DNA from: Candidatus Ferrigenium altingense
GTDB taxonomy: Bacteria > Pseudomonadota > Gammaproteobacteria > Burkholderiales > Gallionellaceae
NCBI GenBank assembly: GCA_020621985.1
Contig: JAHRYS010000001.1
Coordinates: forward strand, 434,001 to 498,000
Direction of reading: 5' to 3'
DNA: 64,000 nucleotides
Position numbers and translations under genes: made by a program. Shown here one piece after another: positions 1 to 10,259 of the stretch (its first letter is position 1; each line of letters starts with the position of its first letter). Below the pieces are notes generated by a model, which worked only from the letters and a program-made list of their open reading frames with translations, was not told where the DNA came from and ran no database searches.

Positions 1-383
1 CGGCGCTGGTGGGCGAATTCATCGACCGCCTGCCGGAAGGCTACCAGACTTTCCTCGGCGAACGCGGCACGCGCTTGTCCGGCGGCCAGCGCCAGCGCAT
101 CGCGATCGCGCGCGCGATCCTGAAGGACGCGCCGCTGCTGTTGCTCGACGAGGCCACCAGCGCGCTGGATGCGGAATCGGAAATCCTCGTGCAGCAAGGG
201 CTGAACGCCGCGATGCAGGGGCGCACCACGCTCATCATCGCGCACCGCCTAGCCACTGTGCAGAAGGTGCACCGCATCGTGGTGTTGGAACACGGGCGCA
301 TCGTCGAAACCGGCACGCCAGCGGATTTGCGCAAACAGGGCGGGCTTTATGCGCGGCTGGCAAGCTTGCAGTTCGACGTCTGA
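1..383 (+). CDS. ABC transporter ATP-binding/permease protein, C-terminal part (5' end outside window)
   Basis: ABC signature [16 protein letters not shown], Walker [14 protein letters not shown]-loop IIAHRL; frame is open to the window start. Confidence 0.9.
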   Translation, partial: ALVGEFIDRLPEGYQTFLGERGTRLSGGQRQRIAIARAILKDAPLLLLDEATSALDAESEILVQQGLNAAMQGRTTLIIAHRLATVQKVHRIVVLEHGRIVETGTPADLRKQGGLYARLASLQFDV

Positions 384-389
384 TAATCG

Positions 390-461
390 GTAGGGGCGCG
401 ATTCATCGCGCCATGATCTATTCATATACCAGAGAAAGGGCGCGATGAATCGCGCCCCTAC
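390..461. repeat. REP/BIME-like palindromic element (GTAGGGGCGCGATTCATCGCGCC ... GGGCGCGATGAATCGCGCCCCTAC)
   Basis: Long inverted repeat read directly; related copy at 8073-8143. Confidence 0.85.
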
Positions 462-512
462 GATACCCATTAGCTTGGAAGTGTAATCAAATAGCGCTAT
501 TTCGCTATGCGA

Positions 513-1021
513 TTAGCCGCACGAGCCTTCAGAAGGGCTTTCGCTGTCAGGCTTGTCGTCTTTCGCTTCCTGCGGCTGCGCGGCCCGTGCCTGCATGGCC
601 CGTTTTTGCGCGCGCAGTTCGAAATATTTCTCGGTGACCGCACCCAATATTGCCGCAGGCAGGAAAGCCAGCAGCTCCCAGTTCGGCGAGGCGATCAACG
701 CGATCGCCGGGCCGGGGCAATAGCCGCTGATGCCCCAGCCGATGCCGAACAGGATCGCGCCGAGGATCATCGGGCGGTCGATATGCGTTTCCCTGGTGAT
801 GATGAAGCGCTCCGCGAGCAGGGGCTTGCCCAACCGCAGGATGAAACGGAAGCTGACCAGCGTGACGCCCACCGCGCCGCCCAGCACGAACAGCAGGCTG
901 GCGTCCCACGGCCCGGCCACATCGAGGAAGCCCAGCACCTTCTGCGGATGCGTCATGCCGGACAGCGCGAGGCCGAAGCCGAACAGCAGGCCCGCCAATA
1001 AACTCGCCAGATTGCGCCCTA

Positions 1022-1025
<4 letters not shown>
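513..1025 (-). CDS. YeeE/YedE family membrane protein (second half-protein of a pair)
   Basis: GFGLALSGMTHPQKVLGFLD and GWGISGYCPGPAIAL motifs; GTG start overlaps the stop of the upstream gene (ATGTGATAG). Confidence 0.8.
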
Positions 1026-1471
<446 letters not shown>

Positions 1472-1590
1472 AACAAGCCGCGCATGGTAGTAGCGTTTGG
1501 AACGACTATCAAGCGGTTCCGGCCATGCGAAACTTACTTCTTTTCGATGTTTGATAATCCCAGCTTGCCCATTAGACCGGAAAACTCGTT

Positions 1591-1610
1591 ATTCCCGCCT
1601 GCGCGGGAAT
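1591..1610. repeat. Short palindrome ATTCCCGC-CTGC-GCGGGAAT (dispersed REP-like hairpin)
   Basis: Perfect 8-bp stem in an intergenic region. Confidence 0.7.
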
Positions 1611-1663
1611 GACGGGCTAATGGATTATTTGGGTTTATACTGAAAAAAATGATGGGGAGCGCC

Positions 1664-1924
1664 ATGAAGAAACTGAAGAATGAAGCGGCATTATTCAAGG
1701 AAGCGTTGCTCGCAGGCGTGAAGTATGCGGAGGGGCGGGGCGTGGTCGAGTTTGAAGCAACCGATTCGGCGAGTGAGAAACTGCTCTATATCTACCGGCT
1801 GCTGGTCCACGATAAGGTCATTCAACCCTTGCCGGAAGATCAGGTCGCCGAAAAATCCTTGCGGCACAAAATTGCCATCTGGTATTCAAAACAATTGCCC
1901 AAGGATCATCCGTTTTTAAAGTAG
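1664..1924 (+). CDS. Small hypothetical protein
   Basis: ORF MKKLKNEAALFKEALLAGVKYAEGRG...; start chosen downstream of GGGGAGCGCC; no antisense conflict. Confidence 0.55.
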   Translation: MKKLKNEAALFKEALLAGVKYAEGRGVVEFEATDSASEKLLYIYRLLVHDKVIQPLPEDQVAEKSLRHKIAIWYSKQLPKDHPFLK

Positions 1925-2101
1925 CTGTCCGGTTGATCTTGCCGGTACACACGTGCCGCAGATTTATTTCATGCTGCGAAAGGCCCGGTCTTGAGGGCAG
2001 GGTGATGGAGGTGAACCGTGGGTCGAAAACAATTCGACTCCGGTATGTTTAATTTCATCCTTTTTGCATTCTCGCAATGCATGCCAGCGGCTGGATATAG
2101 G

Positions 2102-3421
2102 CTATATCGAGTGCGTATAGATCGCTATCTGCTCGCCTGCTGCGCACTCGAATTCACGTATCTCGCGGATGTGTTCCGCACTCAGCGTCGAGCCTTTGAG
2201 CAGCAGCAGCATTCCGTTGCTTGTCACGATATCGCGGGTGAGCAGCATGCCCTCGCGCAGTTGGTCGCTGGACAATTGGAACTCGGTTTCGACATGGGTA
2301 TGCGGCCCGTCATGGGCGGCCAGCTCGCTCAGCACATCGACGACGGCGGGATCGTAGCGCGTGCCGCGGCTATTGATAATCATGTTGAGCGCCTGGACCG
2401 GCGCCAGTTTGTCGCCCTCGATCAGGCCTTCCTGCAGCGATTCATAATCGCTGGCGACCAGCAAAATACGTGCGCCCAAGGGAATGGCGGATGTCCGCAG
2501 GTCGGACGAATTTCCGTTTCCGTCGTAATGTTCGCGATGATAGTGGATCAGTTGGGCTGCATCGGCCAACGGAGCAAGCGCCATCAATATCGCCGCCGCA
2601 TGCAGCGGATGTTTGTCAAACTGGGTGCGCTCCTCGTGGGACAGTTCGGCGAAAGGTCTGTCGAGCAGGCGATCCGGCAGGCCGATCTTGCCGATGTTAT
2701 GCAGCAGCGCGGCAACCTCCAGATTGCCGACCTCTGTTTCCGGGAGCCCCATGCTGCGCGCAATGTCGCAACACAGTTGCGCGACGCGGCGCGAATGTCC
2801 GGCCATCGCGCCCTTGCGCAATTCCATCAGGTTGGCGAAGACATGGATGGTGGCGAAGTAATCTTTTTTCAGTTGTTCGTGCGCATGGGCCACGGATTCC
2901 AGCGCATCGCGCAGTTCCTCGGTGCGCTGGCGCACCTTGTCTTCCAGGCTGGCATTCAGCGCCTTCAATTCCTCGTTCTGGCACAGGGTCAGCGCCTCCA
3001 GGCGCTGTTTTTCGGCCAGCAAATATTTGCGCTCCAGCGCATCGCGCACCGTCAGCACGATATCGTTGTCGTTCCATGGCTTGGCAATATAGCGATAGAT
3101 TTCGCCGCGATTGATCGCCGCAATGGTGGAGTCGAGATCCGAATATCCGGTCAGCAGAATGCGCACCATGTTTGGCCATTTGGCGCGTGCCTGCTCCAGC
3201 ATCTCGGCGCCGTTCATTGCCGGCATACGCATGTCGCAGATCATCAGGTCGACAGCTTCTTTTTCCAGTAGTGCAAGCGCTTCCGCGCCGCTCTCTGCTG
3301 TCAGGATGTTGTAGCCCAGCGGCCGGAACAGGCGCTTCAATGCAGACAGGGTATTGGCTTCGTCATCGACAAACAGCAGCGTTGCCGGATTGCTCGCAGG
3401 TGATGCCGCTTCTTGGCTCAT
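2102..3421 (-). CDS. Response regulator with REC domain and degenerate HD-GYP output domain
   Basis: REC: LLFVDDEANTLSALKRLF...DLMICDMRMPAMNG...LLTGYSD; HD-GYP-like LLHNIGKIGLPDRLLDRPF ... HYHREHYDGNGNSSDLRTSAIPLGARIL; start ATG overlaps the TGA of the upstream kinase. Confidence 0.88.
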   Translation of the reverse strand: MSQEAASPASNPATLLFVDDEANTLSALKRLFRPLGYNILTAESGAEALALLEKEAVDLMICDMRMPAMNGAEMLEQARAKWPNMVRILLTGYSDLDSTIAAINRGEIYRYIAKPWNDNDIVLTVRDALERKYLLAEKQRLEALTLCQNEELKALNASLEDKVRQRTEELRDALESVAHAHEQLKKDYFATIHVFANLMELRKGAMAGHSRRVAQLCCDIARSMGLPETEVGNLEVAALLHNIGKIGLPDRLLDRPFAELSHEERTQFDKHPLHAAAILMALAPLADAAQLIHYHREHYDGNGNSSDLRTSAIPLGARILLVASDYESLQEGLIEGDKLAPVQALNMIINSRGTRYDPAVVDVLSELAAHDGPHTHVETEFQLSSDQLREGMLLTRDIVTSNGMLLLLKGSTLSAEHIREIREFECAAGEQIAIYTHSI

Positions 3422-6400
3422 GCTTCCTCCTTGAGGTCGGGTTGTTGTACCGGCAACCATACCCGGAAAACAGACCCCTTGCCCACTTCGCTTCGCACTT
3501 CGATTTTGCCGTGATGTTTTTCCACAATGCTGTAGGACACCGAGAGCCCCAGCCCGGTGCCTTTGCCCACAGGTTTGGTGGTGAAGAACGGGTCGAACAG
3601 GTGCGGGAAATATTCCGGTGGAATGCCTTTCCCCGTATCGCTCACCTCAACCCATATCCTGTTCCCTTCCTGCCCTGTGCGGATGGTGATCTTGCCGCGC
3701 ACTTCGATGGCATGCGCGGCATTCTCCAGCAGGTTCATGAATACCTGTTCGAGTTGTGAAGGCAGGCAGTAAATCTTCGGCAATACGCCGAATTCCTTGA
3801 CGACTTCACACTTGTATTTCAGCTCGTTCCATATGACGTTAAGGGTCGTATCCAGCACGTGATGCATGTCCGCCCACATCCACTGGTCTTCGCTGTCGAT
3901 GTGGGAAAAGTTTTTCAGATCGAGAACGATGTTCTTCACCCGTTCCAGGCCCTGATGCGATTCGGCGATCAGTGCCTTGATATCCTTGCGGATGTAGCCA
4001 AGGTTTATTTGTTCCTTGAATTGGCGCAGCTCTTCCAGCAGCGGATCATCAGCGTCCACCAGCATTCCCATCAGCATTTCGATGGCCTCAAACTTGTCTA
4101 TGACAGCGAAGATGTCGGCCAGGTATTTTTCCAGCGTGCCCATGTTGGAATTCACGTAGCCGATCGGGTTGTTGATCTCGTGCGCCACGCCTGCGGCCAG
4201 CAGGCCGATGGACGCCATTTTTGCCGAGTGCAGCAACTGGTTTTGGGTTAATTTCAGCTGCTTGTTCGCTTCCGTCAATTGCATATTGATTTCTGCAATA
4301 TGCTGGTATTCCAAGGCCTGTTGCGCTTCAAAACGCTTGCGCCCGGTGATATCGTCAAATACGGCGACAAAATGTCCTTTTTGGGTGCTGTAGACCGTAA
4401 TAGAGAGCCAAATTCCCAACGCATCCATATTTGTATCAAATCTTTCCGGCTGACCGGTCAAGGCTACCCGGCCATAGATTTCGAACAACTCCGGGTTTGA
4501 TGCGCGTATGCCTGGGATGACCTCGGTGGCTTTTTTCCCGACCACATCCTTCAGCCCGGTTATTTTTTCGAATGCGCGATTGACGTTGATATAGATGAAA
4601 TCCTGCGGCGTGTCTTGCTCGAACAGCATTTTGCAATGCGCATAGCCTTCCAGCATATTTTCAAACAGGGAGCGATAACGCTCCTCGCTCTCCCACAATA
4701 CCCACTCCGCCTTCTTGCGTTCGGTGATGTCGCGCGCCAGGGAAATGACGGTCTGACTGCCGTTCAGCATGAATAAATGCGCATGAATCTCGACAGGAAT
4801 GCGCTGGCCGTCCTTCGCCAGATGCACCTGCTCGAAGGCGACGTGTTCCCCGGCAAGCAGGCGCTTGCTAATGGGCATAAGGTCGACGCCGGAATCCGGC
4901 GCATCCAGTTGCACAGGCGTCATGTTGAGCAACTCATCGCGCGAGTAACCCGTCTGGCGGCAGGCTACTTCGTTGACTTCCAGGAATTTGCCCGGCGCGC
5001 CGTCCTCAAGAGTCGCATGGACAAAAACCGCGTCGGCAATGGCGTTAAACAACGAGACGTAGCGCGCCTGGCTGGCACGCAAGGCTTCCTCGTTCAGTTT
5101 GCGTTCGGTGATGTCGCGGATAATCGCGGTGGAAAACTTCCCGGCAGCGGTTTCCCATTGTGCCAGCGAAAGTTCCAGCGGGAACTCGCTGCCGTCCTTG
5201 CGCAGTCCGGCAAGCTCTGCGGTTTTACCGATCCTGTTCGGCGTTCCGCCAGCTACCACCCTTGCCAAGCCTGTACTATGCGGGCCGAGGAAGCGCTCCG
5301 GTATCAATGCCGCCAAGGGCAGGCCGGTCATTTCGGCTTTGTTGCGGCCGAATAATTGTTCCGCCGCATTGTTCCAGTCCACGATGCCGCCGGTGTCGGA
5401 AATCGTGACGATGGCATCGTTGGCCGACTCCGCGACCGCACGAAAATACCGCTCGCTTTCAGTCAGTCTGTCATCCGCCTGCTTGTGCGCGGTGATGTCA
5501 TCTATCATGCAAAGATGATGCGGTGAAATATTTTGCTCACTCCTCAGTGGAGCAATCGTCATGTTGATCCAGGCAATTGAACCATCCGGGCGTATGTATC
5601 GTTTATTCATATTGAAACCGGGAATCTTCCCGGCATTCAACAACGCCATGTTATCCAGATCTTCTTGCACGTCGTCGGGATGGGTAATACTCATCCAGTC
5701 AATGGTTGCCATTTCTTCGATGGTTCTGCCGGCGATCTCCGCAAAGCGGGGATTGACCTCCTGGATTTTTCCTGTAAGCGAATCAATTAACGCAATGCCC
5801 AAAGGTGCCTGGTTAAAGATCGTGCTAAACCGGGTATGGCTTATCCTGAGAGATTCCTCTGCCTGCTTGCGCTCGGTCAGGTCTTCAAACGCGAGGATAT
5901 TTTGGCTTCTTATGGAGGCGAGAGAAATCCTGACATAGCGGTTCGATCCACCCTTGCAGGTAATCGTGACTTCCTTGGGCTCGAGGTTGCCGTGGCTCCG
6001 GATGATATTTTCGACCCGCTCTGTCCAATCCGCCATGAGTTCTTTCCGGTATGCCTCATTCGGGTAGGCAAGCGACCACCAGTGGCGCATATCGGGGATG
6101 TCTTCCAGCGTGTAACCGAACAGCTCGGTGAACTTCCGGTTCATCATCACAACTTTTTCGTCCGCTCCCACGCCGACATCCACGATCATGGCGATGGGGG
6201 AATGTTCGATGAGCGCCCTGATGTCCGCTTCGCTTTGCCGCAGCGCTTGTTCCTCCGCCTTGCGTGCGCGTATGCCTTGTTCTATCGACAAGGCGCCTTG
6301 CACAGCGGAAACCAGATACCGCAAACGATCCTTCGTCACGTAATCCCTGGCGCCCATCTTGACCAGCTTGACGGCCTCGCTATCGGTCAATGCGCCAGTG

Positions 6401-6675
6401 ATGATGATTACCGGGATGTCCGGATGGGTCTGTCGCACGATGTCCAGTACGGAGCTGCTATCGAAGCCGGGCAACTGAAAATCGGACAGGATCACATCCG
6501 GCTTGAATTCTTCCAGTGCCCGGACGAATGCCTCACGCGTATCGACGCGCATCAGTTCGATGTCTTTCCATCCGGTTTCCAGTTCCGCACGAATCCGTTC
6601 GCCGTCGTTCTCATCGGCTTCGAGATTGAGAACGCGCAGTTTTTCCATTGTGGGGTTCGTGTCGGGTTGGCTCAT
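3418..6675 (-). CDS. REC-multi-PAS sensor histidine kinase
   Basis: N-terminal REC (DVILSDFQLPGFDSSSVLD), repeated PAS/PAC (DITERK...), HisKA MASIGLLAAGVAHEINNPIGYV, HATPase GTGLGLSVSYSIVEKHHG; start set at MSQPDTNP because the longer ORF overlaps srkA antisense. Confidence 0.9.
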   Translation of the reverse strand: MSQPDTNPTMEKLRVLNLEADENDGERIRAELETGWKDIELMRVDTREAFVRALEEFKPDVILSDFQLPGFDSSSVLDIVRQTHPDIPVIIITGALTDSEAVKLVKMGARDYVTKDRLRYLVSAVQGALSIEQGIRARKAEEQALRQSEADIRALIEHSPIAMIVDVGVGADEKVVMMNRKFTELFGYTLEDIPDMRHWWSLAYPNEAYRKELMADWTERVENIIRSHGNLEPKEVTITCKGGSNRYVRISLASIRSQNILAFEDLTERKQAEESLRISHTRFSTIFNQAPLGIALIDSLTGKIQEVNPRFAEIAGRTIEEMATIDWMSITHPDDVQEDLDNMALLNAGKIPGFNMNKRYIRPDGSIAWINMTIAPLRSEQNISPHHLCMIDDITAHKQADDRLTESERYFRAVAESANDAIVTISDTGGIVDWNNAAEQLFGRNKAEMTGLPLAALIPERFLGPHSTGLARVVAGGTPNRIGKTAELAGLRKDGSEFPLELSLAQWETAAGKFSTAIIRDITERKLNEEALRASQARYVSLFNAIADAVFVHATLEDGAPGKFLEVNEVACRQTGYSRDELLNMTPVQLDAPDSGVDLMPISKRLLAGEHVAFEQVHLAKDGQRIPVEIHAHLFMLNGSQTVISLARDITERKKAEWVLWESEERYRSLFENMLEGYAHCKMLFEQDTPQDFIYINVNRAFEKITGLKDVVGKKATEVIPGIRASNPELFEIYGRVALTGQPERFDTNMDALGIWLSITVYSTQKGHFVAVFDDITGRKRFEAQQALEYQHIAEINMQLTEANKQLKLTQNQLLHSAKMASIGLLAAGVAHEINNPIGYVNSNMGTLEKYLADIFAVIDKFEAIEMLMGMLVDADDPLLEELRQFKEQINLGYIRKDIKALIAESHQGLERVKNIVLDLKNFSHIDSEDQWMWADMHHVLDTTLNVIWNELKYKCEVVKEFGVLPKIYCLPSQLEQVFMNLLENAAHAIEVRGKITIRTGQEGNRIWVEVSDTGKGIPPEYFPHLFDPFFTTKPVGKGTGLGLSVSYSIVEKHHGKIEVRSEVGKGSVFRVWLPVQQPDLKEEA

Positions 6676-7095
6676 GCCCGGGCGCTCCGATCCGCGCAAA
6701 TGGGGGACGGCCGGTTGATCGTTGCCCGGAATACACCGAGGCCTTTGAGCATCCCGATGAAGCGCGGCGTATTGGCCAGCCTTGTCCCGGCGCCGGGCCC
6801 TTTTACGGTGTGTTCCATGGCGCGTTCCATCATTGGAGCTCCCTCTGGCAATATTCTGGCGGCATGGCCGATATACGGATGTTCGAGGCTTGAAAAAGCG
6901 GCCTGTTTGAAGCATACCATCACGATTGGTGGAAAGCATATATGCCGAAATGCCTATATTTCCGCCTGGCCTTGTCGCTGCCGGGCCGGGAAACAACTCG
7001 CGCCGCAATGTATTTCCCGCTTCGGCTATGCACAAGGCCAGCTTATTGTTGCCCTGCGATGTTTCTGCTTTCACGGCTTGCCGTACAATCCGCCC

Positions 7096-8076
7096 ATGCA
7101 CACCCAACCCTTCTCCGCACTCACCCCCAATGCCGTGCTCGATGCGCTGGACAGCATCGGCCTGCGCAGCGACGGCCGTTTGCTGGCCCTCAACAGTTAT
7201 GAGAACCGCGTCTATCAGACGGGCGTGGAAGATGGCCCGCCGTTGGTTGTCAAGTTTTATCGCCCCGCGCGCTGGCCGGATGCGGCGATTCTGGAAGAGC
7301 ATGCCTTTGTCGCTTTGCTGGCCGAACGCGAAATTCCGGTGGTGCCCGCTTTGGTAATCAACGGCAGCACGCTGCACGCCTTCAACGGTTTTCGTTTCTC
7401 GGTGTTCGCCAAACACGGCGGGCGCGCGCCGGAGCTGGACGATTGCGACACGCTGGAATGGATGGGGCGGTTCATCGGGCGCATTCATGCGGTCGGCGCG
7501 CTGGAGCCTTACCGGCATCGCCCGACGCTGGATATCCACAGCTTCGGCATCGAGCCGAGCGAATATCTGCTCGCGCACGATTTCATCCCGGCGGAGCTGA
7601 TCGAGGTGTATCGCGGCGTGGTCGCGCAGGCGCTGGAGGGTGTGCGGCGCTGTTTCGACCGTGCCGGGTCGGTGCGTAGCTTGCGCCTGCACGGCGACTG
7701 CCATGTTGGCAACGTGTTGTGGACGGATGACGGCCCGCATTTCGTCGATTTCGACGACAGCCGCATGGGGCCGGCGATACAGGATTTATGGATGCTGCTG
7801 TCCGGCGAGCGCGCCGAGCAGACGCAGCAGCTTGGCGACCTGCTGGCTGGTTATCAGGATTTTTACGATTTCGATTCGCGCGAGCTGCATCTGGTCGAAG
7901 CGCTGCGTACCTTGCGCCTGATCCATTACGCCGCGTGGATCGCGCGGCGCTGGGACGACCCGGCCTTTCCCACGGCTTTCCCTTGGTTCAACACGCAACG
8001 CTACTGGCAGGACCGCATCCTGGAATTGAGGGAACAGATCGCGCTGATGGATGAGCCGCCGTTGTGGGTGGTGTAG
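7096..8076 (+). CDS. srkA: Stress response Ser/Thr protein kinase SrkA (YihE/RdoA family)
   Basis: NSYENRVYQTGVEDGPPLVVKFYRPARW...RLHGDCHVGNVLW...FVDFDDSRMGPAIQDLWMLLSG. Confidence 0.9.
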   Translation: MHTQPFSALTPNAVLDALDSIGLRSDGRLLALNSYENRVYQTGVEDGPPLVVKFYRPARWPDAAILEEHAFVALLAEREIPVVPALVINGSTLHAFNGFRFSVFAKHGGRAPELDDCDTLEWMGRFIGRIHAVGALEPYRHRPTLDIHSFGIEPSEYLLAHDFIPAELIEVYRGVVAQALEGVRRCFDRAGSVRSLRLHGDCHVGNVLWTDDGPHFVDFDDSRMGPAIQDLWMLLSGERAEQTQQLGDLLAGYQDFYDFDSRELHLVEALRTLRLIHYAAWIARRWDDPAFPTAFPWFNTQRYWQDRILELREQIALMDEPPLWVV

Positions 8077-8143
8077 GGGCACGATTCATCGCGCCCTTTC
8101 TTGTCGCTGGAATAAATCAGGGCGCGATAAATCGCGCCCCTAC
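8073..8143. repeat. REP/BIME-like palindromic element overlapping the srkA stop codon
   Basis: GTAGGGGCACGATTCATCGCGCCC...GGGCGCGATAAATCGCGCCCCTAC. Confidence 0.85.
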
Positions 8144-8186
8144 GTGGTGATCTGCTGTGTTAATAGTGTTTCTGCATCGTTAGCCG

Positions 8187-9071
8187 CTACGCCTTGTTCG
8201 CGGCGATCTGCTGAAACAGATCCAGCCTTCTCGCATTGATCTTTCCCGCCGCGACGGCTTCCCGTAATGCGCAGCCCGGTTCGTGCGTGTGGTGGCAGTC
8301 GTGGAAGCGGCACTGGCCGAGGTATTGCGCGAACTCGACGAATCCCTGTTCTATCCCGCCGAAGCTGAGGTGATGCAGGCCGAACGCCTGCACGCCGGGG
8401 CAGTCGATCAACGAACTGGTTTCGTCCAGCCGGTACAGGCGCGCGTGGGTGGTAGTGTGCTTGCCGGAATCCAGCGCGGCGGAAATCTCGCGCGTGGCGG
8501 CCTGCGCGTCGGGCAGCAGCGCGTTGATCAGGGTGGATTTGCCCATGCCGGACTGGCCGACCAGCACGCTGGTGTGGCCTGCCAGGAACGGGCGCAGTTG
8601 CGCTACGTCCTGCTTCGCGCTGAGTTCCAGCACGCGGTAGCCGATGGTGGTGTAGGGGATGAGCCGTTTGCGTGCGGCCGCAGCGGCCTCGGCAAGATCG
8701 CATTTGTTCAGCACGATCAGCACGTCGAGCTTCTGGTCGTATGCGGCGACCAGGCAACGCGCCAGCAGTTCGTCGCTGAACGAAGGCTCGGCGGCGACCA
8801 CCACGATGATCTGCGTGACGTTCGCGGCAATGAGTTTTTCGCGGAACGCGTCGGAGCGGTGCAGCAGCGAGCGGCGCGGCGCGATGCGCTCGATCACGCC
8901 CTGCGCGTCGTTCTCCGTCGAGGCGTCCCCGGTGAGCTTGATTTCCACCCGGTCACCGCAGACTACTTCGCTTTTCTTGCCGCGCGTCAGGCAGGCGAGT
9001 TCGCTGCCGTCCGCGAGGCGCACCAGGTACTGGCGACCGAAGGCGGCGATGACTTGGGCGTTGAGCGGCAT
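8187..9071 (-). CDS. rsgA: Ribosome small subunit-dependent GTPase A
   Basis: Circularly permuted GTPase: NKCDLAE (G4), GQSGMGKSTLINALLP (G1), DCPGVQAFG (G3), C-terminal Cys/His zinc motif CRFHDCHHTHEPGCALR. Confidence 0.93.
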   Translation of the reverse strand: MPLNAQVIAAFGRQYLVRLADGSELACLTRGKKSEVVCGDRVEIKLTGDASTENDAQGVIERIAPRRSLLHRSDAFREKLIAANVTQIIVVVAAEPSFSDELLARCLVAAYDQKLDVLIVLNKCDLAEAAAAARKRLIPYTTIGYRVLELSAKQDVAQLRPFLAGHTSVLVGQSGMGKSTLINALLPDAQAATREISAALDSGKHTTTHARLYRLDETSSLIDCPGVQAFGLHHLSFGGIEQGFVEFAQYLGQCRFHDCHHTHEPGCALREAVAAGKINARRLDLFQQIAANKA

Positions 9072-9102
9072 GTTCAGGCTGTCTCCCCGGGGCGCATTGG
9101 TT

Positions 9103-9822
9103 TCAAAACGGCAGGAACAACGCGGTAGCCAGCGTCTGCGCCACATTGGTGAGTGTGCGCTGCAATTTTTCCGAAAGGGTCAGCGCGTAGAGATCCAGGC
9201 TGCCGATGATCTTGCCGAATTCCCGTTCGAAACTGAGATTGCGCTCGATGCCGTTGATTTCGTTGGTGAGCAGGTAGAGCTGCCCCGACTCGTCGCGCGC
9301 ATTGGAAAGTTTCCATACCGCAATCTCGACGTTGCGTGCGGCGTTGTAGACGTTTTGCGGATCGATGCTGTCGGTCAGGAAGAATTCGGTCTTCCCGCCA
9401 TGCGCCTTGATCAGCATGGTCTGTATGCCGACGATCAGCGACAGCACCCTGTCCCCCTGAAATTCGGGTTTGAATGCCTGCTGAATGGCATCGGTTCCCT
9501 CTGTATTGCCGATGGCCTGGAAGCGCCAGTCCTGCCGGTTTTTGAATACCCACTTCGTCATGTCTTCCGCGCTGTCTGCCGTGCTTTTCCTCAGTTCGCG
9601 CGGGTTGCGCTTGTAGAGCTTGGTCATCAGGATGCGCAGGCTCTGGCTGTTCTCGCGCATCTCCACATCGGCCATGCGGTCGAGATCGGATTTGCCGAAT
9701 TGCATGAGCGGATTGCTGTCTGCGTGTTGCGGCATGCGGTTTTTGCCTCCTGCTGCCGGATTCTGGGCGCACGCGGCCAGTATCGCCGCGCACAGCAGGG
9801 CCGGAATGGCATTCCGGTTCAT
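9103..9822 (-). CDS. Hypothetical lipoprotein
   Basis: Signal with lipobox-like LCAAILAACAQ; no domain recognised. Confidence 0.65.
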   Translation of the reverse strand: MNRNAIPALLCAAILAACAQNPAAGGKNRMPQHADSNPLMQFGKSDLDRMADVEMRENSQSLRILMTKLYKRNPRELRKSTADSAEDMTKWVFKNRQDWRFQAIGNTEGTDAIQQAFKPEFQGDRVLSLIVGIQTMLIKAHGGKTEFFLTDSIDPQNVYNAARNVEIAVWKLSNARDESGQLYLLTNEINGIERNLSFEREFGKIIGSLDLYALTLSEKLQRTLTNVAQTLATALFLPF

Positions 9823-9910
9823 CGGCCTTCTCTCATGGCGCGTGCAAACGGGCGATGCACCGGATGGCGGCGGCCGGATGCGGCGGCAATATGTCCTTGA
9901 ACGACGGGCA

Positions 9911-10249
9911 TCAAGGCTTGAACAGCGCGTCCACTTTCGCGGCGCAGATGAAGTCGTTCTCCGACAGGCCGTGGATGGCATGGGTGGTGTATTCCACCTG
10001 GCAACTGTTGTAGGTGACGGTGAGGTTGGGGTGGTGGTCTTCGCGGTGCGCCATCCAGGCGATGGCGTTCACGAAGGCGATGGTCTGGTAGTAATTCTTG
10101 AAGTGGTAGGCCTTGCCGATCAGGTTACCGTATTGTTGCCAGCCTTCCAGTTGTTTGATCAGGTTATCGACTTCCGGTTGCGGCAGCGGCGGCATACCGC
10201 CCTCGCAGGGTTTGCATTGTTTGCTGGTCAGGTCGCACGCTTGTTCCAT
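9911..10249 (-). CDS. phhB: 4a-hydroxytetrahydrobiopterin dehydratase (PCD/DCoH)
   Basis: GWQQYGNLIGKAYHFKNYYQTIAFVNAIAWMAHREDHHPNLTVTYNSCQVEYTTHAIHGLSENDF. Confidence 0.92.
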   Translation of the reverse strand: MEQACDLTSKQCKPCEGGMPPLPQPEVDNLIKQLEGWQQYGNLIGKAYHFKNYYQTIAFVNAIAWMAHREDHHPNLTVTYNSCQVEYTTHAIHGLSENDFICAAKVDALFKP

Positions 10250-10259
10250 GATGTTCTCC

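Noticed and set aside
6672-6923. 83-aa minus-strand ORF upstream of the PAS kinase
   Set aside because: No domain and weak coding evidence; left unannotated
5836-7095. N-terminal extension of the 746-aa plus-strand ORF before SrkA
   Set aside because: Antisense to the PAS kinase; SrkA homology begins at MHTQPFSAL (7096)
6676-7740. N-terminal extension of the 1440-aa minus-strand ORF
   Set aside because: Overlaps srkA antisense and has no domain; kinase start set at MSQPDTNP (6675)
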